From Trichobilharzia szidati (Eukaryota > Platyhelminthes > Trematoda > Strigeidida > Schistosomatidae), in the NCBI GenBank assembly GCA_944472155.2, contig OX235279.1, positions 47,527,564 to 47,591,563 of the forward strand: a stretch of 64,000 bases of DNA, given 5' to 3'. Numbering within the stretch: the stretch's first letter is position 1; every line of letters begins with the position of its first letter. A model generated the notes under the pieces. The model was not told the origin of the DNA. It ran no database searches and saw nothing but the letters and a program-made list of their open reading frames with translations. The translations under genes and the position numbers were made by a program. Of this stretch, positions 33,000 through 43,754 are shown one piece after another.

Positions 33000-33920
33000 T
33001 CTTTGTTGATATTTTGGGTTCCACTTTTAGCAACCACATATTTGGTGATAACAATCCTAATTAGATCATAACAAACTTTCCGCTAACATTTTAGTCTACT
33101 CATGAACTCTTGTAAGTAGTTTATCAATTAGTCAACAAAATTATTCATTGGATATAGAGAAGTGATCTAGATAATTGCAAACACTGAGCATTAAAAAGTT
33201 AGTTGACCATATGTAAAATGCTTCATCGTTTGTGTCATCTTTTCTCAAAAGTAATTTTCACTCATTTGACCCGAAAGTCTAACATTCTAAAGCATTCAGA
33301 TTGGAATTTATTCATTGTGGTAACTCATCTGCCAGACAGCCAGACTAGTAATTCGAAAGCTGGCAATTCCAATCCTGTGATAACTTAAATAATCAATACA
33401 TTTTGGATTATCAGTCATTATAATAATAATAGTGTATACACCAGTGCGACAGAAGGACACAATAGGGAACAAGTAACTGACAATGTAAAATATATAACAA
33501 AGTACTACATTCTTTGCAGATAGCGACATGTAAAACAGATTTAGGAAACGTACTTCTAAGGGTTATTTCTACATGTAAAGCCTACCATGCTATGCCACAT
33601 TCCTCTAAAATATACTGTATCAACTGGTTGTGCCAATTGAAAATATGATTACGGAACAGCAAGTTAAGCGTTTTTGAAAACCCGACCTTGGATAATTGCA
33701 GTTGTTCATTCGAATTTTCGATACTGCGGTTATCAAATAGCTAATCAAGTAAGTATACATGTACGATTAGTAGAATGCGTTTTTTTTGTCGCTGTCCAGA
33801 CTGATATATTAAGTCACATAACTTCACTATCGTATTGAAAAAAGTTGGCAGTTTCACTGTTCGAAGATTCAAAATTTTCGCACATAAAGTGCTGCGGACT
33901 TATATTAATTTAACCACATT
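33000..33920. other. AT-rich sequence, nothing recognised
   Basis: No motif or coding signature found on either strand. Confidence 0.35.
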
Positions 33921-33934
33921 CATATCGTAGATAA

Positions 33935-34168
33935 TGCGTCGATGGCATAGCGGTTAGGACGCTCGCAGACCATGCATATGTTTCGGGGTTCGATCCCCGG
34001 CTGGCGCACTCCTTTACCTCACTAAGACAGAAATAAAGCAGGTGAAGAGGAAGGGTAGGGCATGGGGCCAGCAACCCCATCCTGTAAAAATAAAACACTG
34101 CTACAGAAACTTCAAGACTCTAGCCTTAAGCCCTATGTTCCACTGGGAACGTGTAGGAATAAATAATA
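33935..34168 (+). mobile_element. SINE-C, full length with target-site duplication
   Basis: tRNA-like head at 33935-34008 (A box GATGGCATAGCGGTTAGGA, B box GGTTCGATCCCC), family body, and tail TATGTTCCACTGGGAACG followed by GGAATAAATAATA. Flanking ATATCGTAGATAA (33922-33934) and ATATCGTGGATAA (34169-34181) match at 12 of 13 positions. Confidence 0.88.
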
Positions 34169-34319
34169 ATATCGTGGATAAATTCAGGAATCTCAACAAA
34201 TCATTAGTAAAGTACAATTTGAGGAGTGCATTTTTATTCGAACAAAAGCACATTGTTACAAAATGTTTCTGGAGCATTTGTTAGCAGTTCAACACTTGTA
34301 AGAGCCCTCTTCAAATAAC

Positions 34320-34675
34320 TGTTATTCCTTTGGGTTCCGAGTGGAACATAAAGCCTCAACAACACATCTCCATTTTGTTCTATTTACTGCTAACCTCTTC
34401 AGGTGGGCCCATGACTGCCCGTAATCTCTCAACTTCTACTCCTTATCAACCTTGCACCGACAACCCACTCGTCACTTCCCATTCGGTTCCATTCGAGCAA
34501 TGATCTGGTGCGCGATGTCATTTGACTGTCTCCTCAGTATGTGCCCGATCCATCTCCATTTTCTCCTATATATCTTTTGATCCATAGGTTCTTGGATGGT
34601 TTGTTCCAGTACAGAGTTTCTTGTGTCTAATTCCTTCTGGCCAGCCGGCCGGCCATTTTGTCTTCAGTATGAACC
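34320..34675 (-). mobile_element. RTE/SR2-like LINE, 3' fragment
   Basis: Minus-strand remnants of the WNxNGKRRVVG segment (about 34500-34455), upstream LW-type sequence and the 3' motif GTTCCACTCGGAACCC at 34334-34350. Confidence 0.75.
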
Positions 34676-34689
34676 TTCTGTAATTGCTC

Positions 34690-34935
34690 AGTTATTTTTG
34701 GCAGTTCTTTTCGCTCTCAGTGAAACATGTGACTTCAAGCTCTAAGTTTTGAAGTACGAGTAGTGATGGCGTTATTTTTTCGGGATGAATTTAATAGCCT
34801 CCTGTAAAACATCCCCTCTTTACTGGACTTACTACTGTCTAACAAAGTAGGCGAAGTTCATCAGTGCATCGGTCGGAAATCAAACCTCGGACCACGTGCA
34901 TTGTTAGCGGACATTCTACCACGGAACTACTGGTT
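34690..34935 (-). mobile_element. SINE-C, decayed
   Basis: Minus strand: A-box-like GTTCCGTGGTAGAATG, B-box-like AGGTTTGATTTCC, then the body with AAGAGGGGATG, AATAACGCCATCACTACTCG and the CACTGAGAGCGAAAAG tail. Confidence 0.6.
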
Positions 34936-35144
34936 CCTGTTGAAATTTAGAGAGGATGATATCACTATGCCTACGCGCGAAGAAAAGCACTATCTTCATA
35001 GACTGAGAATATTGATATACTATAAGTAGGCAAAGCGTCGGAAAGTGTCCACAAATGATTTACACTTGAACACTCTGTAGTGATACACTGCATGAAAATC
35101 AACATGGTTTTCAGAAGTATCTTCCAACGAGGTTGGATTAAATG

Positions 35145-35285
35145 ATTGGAAACTGTTGGTATTAGATGGTTTGAAGCAGTTCGAAGGAAGCCTTGCTCAA
35201 CCTAGGTTTCGTGCTAGTTGGCAGTCATCAGTCAGTCACCCAGTGCTGCAGTCAGGGGCGCTCCCACTGATTGTAAAGACTGCAA
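35145..35285 (-). mobile_element. SINE-D fragment
   Basis: Shares TTAGATGGTTTGAAGCAG, GAAGCCTTGCTCAACCTAGG, TCGTGCTAGTTGGCAGTC and CCAGTGCTGCAGTCAG with repeats at 45.4-45.65 and 50.47-50.79 kb. The box-bearing end is truncated here. Confidence 0.6.
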
Positions 35286-35414
35286 ACATGTCTGCTTCAC
35301 TTTAATCTATGTTTAAAAGATGGGAAAATTCAAAACTAAATGCTACTTCACACTGAAAAGTGTAGAGAGGTTCGCCATACAGTAGACGTGGTGGCCTGAA
35401 TAAAACTTATTATT

Positions 35415-36500
35415 ATTTATTATTTCCTTTAATTCCTAGAGGAACATAGGGCTTCAGCCATGCGTCTACATTGCGTTCGGTTCTCTGCTGTAGTTTTCAC
35501 CTGGCTCCAAGTCTGCCCACACGCTTTCATCTCCTCTTCACATGATCTCCTCCAGGTCACCCTTGGACGACCAACTCGTCGCTTCCCTTTCGGGTTCCAC
35601 TCGAGCAATGGCTTGTCTAGTGATGTCACTTGCTGGTTTCCTCAGAGTGTGTCCAATCCATCTCCATTTCTTCCTGCCTATTTGTTTCATGATCGGTTCC
35701 TGGTTGGTTCGCTCCCAGAGATCTTTGTTGCTGATCCTCTCCGGCCATCTGATCTTGAGTATTGAGCGAAGGCATTTGTTAATGAAGGTCTGTAGCTTGT
35801 TTGAGCTGCTCTTTGTGACACGCCAAGTCTCTGATCCGTATAGTAGTACTGACTTCACATTGGAGTTGAAAATACGGATCTTATTTTTGACGCTGAATGC
35901 TGTTGACCTCCACATAGACTTGAGAGAAATGAAAACTTGTCTTGCTTTTCCGATTTTGGCTTTGATATCCTCGTCAGTTCCTCCTGTAGTTGAGACGATG
36001 CTTCCCAGGTAGGTGAAAGAAGTTGTTTCCTTCAGGTTCCTCCCATTTATGCTGATTGTTGTCGGTTGTTGCTGTTGATGTTGGCCAGGAAGCTTCATTA
36101 CCTCTGTTTTGTCTATGTTCACTTGAAGTCCTATCTTTGCTGCTTCTTCTGCCAATTTGTTGCTTTTCACTTGCATATCTTCCAGTTTGTGGGAAATCAG
36201 ACATATATCATCGGCGAAATTCAAATCCTCCAAGGCTTTTGTGTCGGTCCATTTTATGCCTGTTCCCTCGTTGGTTGCCGTTGTCTGCCGCATTATCCAA
36301 TCAACTACAATCAGGAAGATCATTGGTGACAGTAGACAGCCTTGTCTCACTCCCGTCCTCACTTCGAAGGATTCCGTGAGTCTCCCGTTGTGGATTACTT
36401 GGCATGCAGCGTTGTCATACAGCTGTTGGATGAGATGTATAATTGTCAGCGGCAACCAAAACCTGCCATCATTATATTTCTTATGATTTATCATGTTCAC
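35415..36500 (-). mobile_element. RTE/SR2-like LINE, best-preserved 3' half
   Basis: A long minus-strand frame (320 aa, 36500-35538) reads LIQQLYDNAACQVIHNG, TGVRQGCLLSPMIFLIVVDW, LNFADDICLISHKLED (FADD catalytic pair), KLAEEAAKIGLQVNIDKTEV, FTYLGSIVSTTGG, VLLYGSETWRVTKSS, NKCLRSILKIRWPERISN, then RRVGRP (about 35590-35560) on another frame. RT domains 4-7 and the thumb are present; endonuclease and fingers are missing (5' truncation at about 36500). The 3' end has TGTTCCTCTAGGAATT and an ATT tail. Two frameshifts only, so this is a younger copy. Confidence 0.92.
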
Positions 36501-36504
36501 TTTG

Positions 36505-37235
36505 TTTCAATCTATTAAAATATGATAAATGATAGTATGTTTACTCTCGAGGGTATTTAAAATGTTTACAGCTTGAGAAGAAGAATAATCGCCGGTGGTG
36601 ACGTATCCCATTACCTGAGACTTTTACTGCAAATTGCCACTGCCTTCGGAATAAAAGTGACTATTTTCAGTCTTGAATCATTCACTTATGTCCTTAGATC
36701 TCAAAATGTATTTCTTTACTTTTCCTGATTAGCTTTAAACCAAGTGTCGTGAATTCCCCGTGGGAGAGAAAGGAGTCAGACAGCATAGTGTCACGTGGTC
36801 TACTCTCAGTTACTATTTTACTTGAAGATCGTGGACGAAAATAAAATACCGCGCAATGAATTCTACTGAAAATCCCGTAAATTAGATAAATACTGTCCAG
36901 AATAAGACTATCATTATTATTATCTCACAGAAAGAATAATGGCCTCATGGAGAAGTCTTACTCATAAAATCTACATTAATATTCAGCCTACTCATGAGTA
37001 GTCAGACGTATTTATTCAAAATACTATCCCGAAAGTAAGATGAAATGAAGTATTCGAAAACTAAACTATGTGCATTGAAGAATTCTGCAACACAAACTTG
37101 CTGAATAGATGACACCTCAACTTTCATCCAAACCTAGAATACACTGGCACTTGTCTGTACCAGTGCAAACATGGGTCTCCTGTCTAACTAACACAGCTCT
37201 TACTCAATTAGATTTGTTACGATTTAGGAATCTAA
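36505..37235. other. Spacer between two inverted LINEs, nothing recognised
   Basis: No coding or repeat signature seen. Confidence 0.35.
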
Positions 37236-37239
37236 AAAA

Positions 37240-38205
37240 AACCTTATACTATCGCCAATGATTTTCCTGATCGCAGTAGACTGGATAATGCGAAAAACAG
37301 CGGGGAATGAGGAAACAGGCATAAAATGGACTCACACAAAAAACTTGGAGGATCTGGACTTCGCTGATGATATATGTTTGATTTCCCACAAACTGGAAGA
37401 TATGCAAGCGAAAAGTAACAAGTTGGCAGAAGAAGCATGCACAGAAGATAGGACTTCAGGTGAAGATATAGAAGACAGAGGTGATGGAGATTCCCGGGCA
37501 ACACCCCCAACAGCAACAACAACAACAGACAACAATCAGCATAAATGGGAGGGACCTGAAAGAAACAACCTCTTTTACCTACCTGGGAAGCGTCGTTTCA
37601 ACTACAAGCGGAACTGACGAGGATATCAAAGCAAGGTTCGGAAAAGCAAGACAAGCTTTCACTACTCTCAAGTCTGTGTGGAGGTCAACAGCACTCAGCA
37701 TCAAAAATAAGATCCGGATTTTCAACTCCAATGTGAAGTCAGTCAGTGCTACTATACGGATCAGAGACTTGGCCAGCGCGTCATAAAGAGCATCTCAAAC
37801 AAACTACAGGCCTTCATCAACAGCTGTCTTCTCTCAATACTGCTCAAGATCAGATGGCCAGCAAAGATCAGCAATAGAGATCTCTGGGAGCGAACCAACA
37901 CAGCAGGAACCGATTGTGAAACAAATATGCAGAAGGAAATGGAGATGGATTGGCCATACTCTAAGGAAACAAAGCATCAAGTGACATCACACGACAGGCC
38001 ATCGCTTGAGTGGAACCCGAAAGGGAAGAGGCGAGTTGGTCGTCAGTGCAAGGGTGACTTGGAGGAGGAGACATGTGAAGAGGAGATGAAAACGTGTGGG
38101 CAGACTTGGAGCCAGGTGAAGACCCTAGCAGAGAACCGAACGCAACGGATACTCACGGCTGAAGCCCTATGTGTCTCCAGGAATTAAAGGAAACAGTAAT
38201 AATAA
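37240..38205 (+). mobile_element. RTE/SR2-like LINE, 3' half (inverted partner)
   Basis: Plus-strand frames: MIFLIAVDWIMRKTAG, LDFADDICLISHKLEDMQ, then NNLFYLPGK/FTYLGSVVSTTSG in shifted frames, FGKARQAFTTLKSVWRS, and KGKRRVG (about 38000-38040). The 3' end CTATGTGTCTCCAGGAATT is followed by ATA repeats. Several frameshifts and a deletion of YGSETW. Same subfamily as 35.4-36.5 kb. Confidence 0.88.
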
Positions 38206-38799
38206 TAAAACATACGCTATCATTAACTCAGAGTAGAAATAGGAAAGGATGGTATTTATTGGAATTACTATAGCTTTAGACATAAATTGACATCTGAGGA
38301 GTAAAATTACTGAAAGGCAGAGGCTCAATACTTTTTTAATTGCCATACTACAAAGCACACAGCTTTTTTCATCGTTTTTCGATGACGTATTACCAAATAT
38401 CTGTAGAGTTTGTTTAGATTATATCTGTAAACTAGATAAGTAAGTCTGATTTCAGTTCACTCTGTGTATTTATAATCCAACAGCTTGGCGTTAAAGAGGC
38501 TAAATCTACGTCACAGATTTCTCCAGCAGTAACTAGTCCAGAAATTTCTTTTGATAACAACAGTAAATGTTTATCATTGGTTTTTAGGTTAATGTGCATT
38601 TCCCGTTCATTGATTATTTGGAATAGAAATGTACGATTGGTAGTGACCAACACACAAAAATAACTTCACTTTAATCCATAGACATCATCGAAGCGTCAGT
38701 ACTAGGGAGTGATGTGCCAGCAAAAACTGAGCATTTCCGGTCAGTCAACAGGAAATTCAAAGTGACCTAAAATTAATCAATAACAAGAGGCAGCTCCGA

Positions 38800-38940
38800 T
38801 GGCCTAGTAGAAGAAAATGGGCGCAGAGTTCAAGTTTCAGTGGGAAGGCCATTACTGAATGAGGATGCAGGTACATCCAGTTGACAAGTCCCGAATAAGA
38901 CGAAGTATGCATCCCAAATTCCAGTGCTAGTCTCCAATAG
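38800..38940 (+). mobile_element. Sm-alpha-like SINE, degenerate hammerhead
   Basis: A-box-like GATGGCCTAGTAGAA and GAGTTCAAGTTTC near 38803-38836, then GGTACATCCAG, TTGACAAGTCCCGAATAAGACGAAG and ATTCCAGTGCTAG. Core and GAAA are both mutated. Confidence 0.72.
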
Positions 38941-39309
38941 CCAAAAGCAAGTGTTTATATTTACTTGCAGTTTGACTACCACTTTAAATTACCGTATGAA
39001 TTTCAAAATCATCTCGATAGAATACAATTTGACAGTATCCTAATCTCAGCACTTATATGTCTTTATATGTAAAAAATTTGGTTTTCCCAATTATTGGGCA
39101 TATTTACCGCTCTGAGAAGTTAAAATGAACTACTAAATGACGGCGAATAGCATGGGATATTCTATATTCAGCTCGTCTTTCTTCTGGGACAAATGAGCTT
39201 CACAAATCTTTATTAATCGGGTGCGACACTGAAATTCTGACAACTGTTTAAGCATCCTTCAGTCTTACTTGCTTGCGATAACACTTATTTGATAAAACCC
39301 TGAAGAAAT

Positions 39310-39665
39310 AATGGAGAAGATTTGTAGCTCAAGCTGATGATATTGAATTAGTTGTGTTCTCTGACCTGGTTGATTTAATCGCGAGGCTTTCGTCGTCCTT
39401 CGAGACAACATCTTTAGCACAGGTTTTAGAATGAAGTGAACTTATTCGAAGTCTGCGTGACTGATGATATAACTGTGTCTTCTGGCAACAGATTTCCTGA
39501 CTGGTTGTTAATTTACATCTCTACTGTTGATTTTTATTGACCTGGAAGTCGAACTTCCTCGTCATGTGATGTACTTTCTATTAGCTGGCAAATTTGGTCT
39601 GTAATAATGTGTTTTTGTTAATTGCTAATTCACTTGGGTACCAGGTGCAATTTTGGCATTTCTTT
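39310..39665 (-). repeat. Foldback repeat, left arm (PLE-like terminal region)
   Basis: Reverse complement, with substitutions, of 39850-40165: TCACATGACGAGGAAGTTCG, GATCTGTTGCCAG-like sequence and TCAACCAGGTCAGAGAACA are shared. A hammerhead-like motif on the minus strand at 39383-39422 has CTAAAGA, stem II GTTGTC/GACGAC and GAAAGC. Confidence 0.72.
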
Positions 39666-39789
39666 TATATAAAATTTCTATATTATCCCAGTCGAATTGG
39701 TGTCCATCATTATCTACATACATTGATACGAAAGAATATATATTATGTCTTTTACAACCAATATGTGTTCTTGGATTCGGATCCGAATG

Positions 39790-40165
39790 GATTGATTGAT
39801 TGATTGGGAAAATGTAGAAATTTTAAACAGAGGAAACACCGAAAATGCCAGGGAACTCCTAAAGGCCTGGTACTCAGGTGAATTAGCAATTAGCAAACAT
39901 ATTATTACAGACCAAATTTACCAGCTAATGAAAAGTACATCACATGACGAGGAAGTTCGAATTCCAGGTCAATAAAAATGAACATCCAGTCACGACATCT
40001 GTTGCCAGGAGACACAATTATATCATCAGTCATAGAGATTTCAAATAAGTTCGTTTCATACTGAAACCTGCGCAGAAGATGCTGTCTAGAAGAAAGATGA
40101 AAGCCTCACAATTAAATCAACCAGGTCAGAGAACAAACTAATCCAAAACTCTGAAGATTTACTAC
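39790..40165 (+). repeat. Foldback repeat, right arm with coding remnant
   Basis: The arm pairs with 39310-39665. Its start translates as DWENVEILNRGNTENARELL then KAWYSGELAISKHI, resembling the C-terminal W-x-x-A/V-I-L end of some Penelope endonuclease proteins (low certainty). A degraded motif CAGAAGATGCTGTC...GATGAAAGC is at 40070-40106. Confidence 0.6.
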
Positions 40166-40389
40166 AGTTTATTTCCGTAACTGGCATAAACAAGCCAATA
40201 AATTTTATCCATAAGTCTTGGTATAAGTAGGGTCAAAAAAATTTAATTTGTAGATGTTAGCAGAATGCTGATTTTAGTAATTATGCCATCTAGTTTATAG
40301 GAAATTGATAGTGTAAGCGATATTTAAGACATTTGTCGTTTTCCAATACAAAGGATCCAGATTTAAACTTAAGCGAAAACAAATAATTT

Positions 40390-42180
40390 AGTACGGTGCC
40401 CTTAAGATCCATACTATCAATGATAAATTCACCGTGCCACAAACTAGCTCGATGGCTAGCTGATTCATTGAAGCCAATTCGACAAAAATTTTCAAATCAT
40501 AGCTTGGATGACACCTTCCAATTTTCTAAAGAAGTCGATCACGTTGAAATATCCAATAAACTAATGGTATCATACGACGTGACTGCCTTATTTACAAATG
40601 TACCAGTGATGGAAACAATAGATATCATTTGTAAACAAACAGATCTATTGCCATTACCGGAGTCAGAGATGAGACGACTACTAATTCTTTGCACAAAAGA
40701 CATCCAATTTAGATTCAATAACCAATTCTACCGACAAATCGATGGGGTCGCCATGGGTTCACCTCTAGGACCCATTCTAGCAGATATCTTCATGGGCTAT
40801 CTCGAACAGACGCGACTGAGTGACGCTATCAATGAAACAACATACTACCGTCGATACGTTGATGATACTTTTGTTGTTTGTAACGACATGAGTCAGGCAT
40901 CCGTATTATTTGACCGCCTAAATGAGGTCCATCCAAACATTAAATTCACCATGGAATACGAACACAACGATGAGTTCAATTTCCTAGATCTAAATGTAAA
41001 AAGAAGAGACGATGGAACGGTCGAAAAGTCCATCTACAGAAAAGAAACTTGGACTGGACAATACCTTCACTACAACAGCTTCTGCCCTATGAGCGAAGAT
41101 TAGTAAGAAAACTGTACGACAGGGCTAGGAAGTTATGTTCGCCCAACAAGATAGAAGAAGAATTAAGCTTTGTTGAAAAATGCCTTTAGGAAAACGGGTA
41201 TCCAAAAGGATTTATCCTAAAGTGCAGCAAAGAAAGAGATGAGAAAGGGAAGTATCCAACAGTTGAAAAGAAGAAAATGTTCATTTGCCTCCCATTCAAA
41301 GGAGAAACAGTATCGAAAAAGATTGAAAAAAGGATGAAAGGAGCAATAAAGAGATGCTTCCCTGCAGCCAATGTAGTGACACTACACAGTACTACATGCT
41401 CTATAAACTAATCGAAACTGGATAAGTACCCTGATGATGTTACCCCCAACTGCATTTATAAATTTACGTGCACCTGCGGCAGCAAGTACATCGGAAGGAC
41501 AGAAAGAAGGGCTTCTATCCGGTTTTCAGAGCATATTCCGAGAAACTTATGCTTAAAAGGAAGCAAATATTTACAAAGTGCAATCACCAGACACCTTGTG
41601 GATACAGGCCATTTTGTTGAGATTTCCAAATCCTTCAAAATATTAAACATACAAAGGACAGCGAATCTACTACGATTTGCTGAAGCGATTGCAATCAAAC
41701 GTCTCAGACCAAACTTATGCACACAAAAAGAGAGTGCAGCCAATCTCTCACTCCCTTGGTAACCATATCACTTTCATTACACTGATTACTCATAGACACT
41801 AGTGAGTTCAACTCACTAAGCAAGTTTTCAAATTGATGAACTTTGACCTTGTTGAGTTGCCATGTTGACACTGTTTATTAGATTTTTCTGTTTTCTGTCT
41901 TCTCTTACTCCCCTCTTTTTCTTTCTTTTTTCCATAGTTTGATAGTATATAAATTGATGGTAACTTAAACTGCAAAAAATTTTAATCCTTATATTCCGGA
42001 TGCGTTCATCTTATAATGCTTTCTGTGTTACCTTTCAAACACTGAAGCATGAAATGTTATTATTTATAACCATTATAATTTCAGGTAGTTTGCAGCTGAT
42101 GAGAACCTGTGCAATAGAATGATATCATTTTATACTGCGAATCTGGTCTTTCTTTCTCTATCGAAATAATTTAGTATTTT
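40390..42180 (+). mobile_element. Penelope-like element (family 1), longest copy
   Basis: The RT frame from 40396 has SYDVTALFTNVPV, DGVAMGSPLGPILADIFMG, YRRYVDDTFVV (catalytic DD) and FLDLNVKR. A frameshift near 41100 and stops at about 41188 and 41410 break the linker (PTVEKKKMFICLPFKGE). The endonuclease has CIYKFTCTCGSKYIGRTERR, SEHIPRN, RHLVDTGHFVEIS, EAIAIKRLRPNLCTQKE and stop 41760-41762. The 3' region ends with GTCTTTCTTTCTC like the copies at 32 and 52.7 kb. Perere-10/Cercyon-type PLEs are known in schistosomes; the N-terminal part is lost here. Confidence 0.92.
42089..42141 (+). ncRNA. PLE hammerhead motif (family 1)
   Basis: Stem I TTTGCAG (42089-42095)/CTGCGAA (42135-42141), core CTGATGA 42096-42102, stem-loop II GAACCTGT, GCA where GAA is expected, stem III ATAGAAT/ATTTTAT (seven pairs) with a 6-nt loop, cleavage triplet AUA. 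It lies 327 bp after the ORF stop. The core A13 change probably inactivates it. Confidence 0.68.
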
Positions 42181-42910
42181 GAAAAAGGGTTTCATTGTTT
42201 TACTTCTTATCATTTACGAACAAAAACCTCAGTACTTTTACGCATTTCAACGACTCATGGGAAGTTTGATTGATCAAACATCTTTCAACTCAGTGAGGAG
42301 AAGAATTTTATACTACTTCTAAATAGTTAGTTAGGAATGAACAAATAGTCTTGTATGAACATCTAATCATATAAATTGTAACTCCTGCAAAATGCACCGA
42401 CTATATCGCTGGCTTGTACTTCGTATAGTGAGCGTTGTTTTAAAAAAAATAAACCAGGAAGAAAAATAACATTTCTTGAACTCTGTTAAACGATTGCAGT
42501 AATTCGTTACTTTCACAACCGATACTTGAAAAATTTCCGAGTAACTGTTTGATTATTAAATGAACTCGATCAGGATGTTGGCTTCTCAAAATATTGCTGT
42601 AGAGACTCATGGCAAATTGAAAGGCGGTGAGAAGTGATCTCGCCAGTTATGCTTAGTTTGAATGATCATCAGCGTCGAATAATCATATCATTTTTATTTG
42701 TTTGAATTTGTATTGACTTGGGGATATTCTTAGACCTAGTTGATTTTGTTTGTTTTTTTAAACTTTTATCCCAGCTGGATTGGAGCTATTTTCGTGTGGC
42801 TATGAGCGGAATCCTGAATTACCAGTTAGAAGGTGCAAATATAAATGGTGGCTGTAATGTCTCAGTTGACTGGTGAATAGTATTTAAGTATTTGAAAACA
42901 AATGGTGAGG
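42180..42910. other. AT-rich sequence, nothing recognised
   Basis: No conserved motif found between the PLE end and the next SINE-B. Confidence 0.35.
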
Positions 42911-42924
42911 TATCAGGCTTTCAC

Positions 42925-43070
42925 CGTTAGCTGGCATCTGTTTCGTCCTAGTTTGGGACTCTTCGTCTGTCCAGTACTCCCAGATTTTCCAATGGTTCTC
43001 GAACCGATGTCAGCTCATGACGAAATCCTGAAACCAGTCAAATCCCTACAAATCAACACTTGAAAATGGT
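42925..43070. mobile_element. Two SINE-B pieces joined head to head
   Basis: 42925-42973 is minus-strand SINE-B (CTTCGTC end of the hammerhead-like part) fused at once to a plus-strand piece (42974-43070) starting TGTCCAGTACTCCC and ending CAAATCCCTACAAATCAAC. The junction falls exactly within the ribozyme-like segment. Confidence 0.7.
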
Positions 43071-43754
43071 GGGGTAGTTTGTTGTTGATGTGACTGGCGT
43101 TGATTCAAGGCGAGATGTAAATCTGGATCTTGTAAGTCAGTGATCTCTGAACTACTAGTTCAATGCTGCCTCAGCGGAGCTACGAGAGTCAACTACTAAC
43201 CAGATCATCAACTCACTGCAGTCATCATGAGAAATATTTAGTTGCCATCTAGATAAATGACATATTACTCTCTACCGGTAACATTCTGAAATATTGGGGA
43301 AGATTTTCAGCTTATATGGATGTGTTTCGGTGTTGTTGAGGTTAGCTCTGGAGAAGGACAGTAGGCTTTTCACAATGAAACTATCCAGCTCAGAGTACAT
43401 AACAACGTATTTCAGTCTGTTTGTCATTACATTAGTCGCCTGGCTAGATTTACTCTTGTCAACCGTCATCACACTAAATCCGAAGGTGTGGAGCAGGTCG
43501 TTAATTCATGGGAATTCTGAAATAAACTGGAGTGAATTTCATCAAGTCAAATTTGAAACATTACTCGCTGAGTTACATCAAGGAGACAAAACCCAAATAC
43601 GACTAAATACATAGATCCAAAATGACAAAGTTTTCCCAAAGTGAGTCGGTGAGAACATTCCTAATGCATTCACTTCACTTGTTTAACCTAATGTATAGGG
43701 ATACAATATAATTTACTAAATGACTCACAATCTGTTGATTTCGTTTATGGCAAT

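Noticed and set aside
35542..36012. 156-codon plus-strand ORF
   Set aside because: Antisense shadow of the RTE-like LINE frame on the minus strand.
43294..43614. 106-codon plus-strand ORF
   Set aside because: No recognisable motif and not repeated elsewhere; length is compatible with chance.
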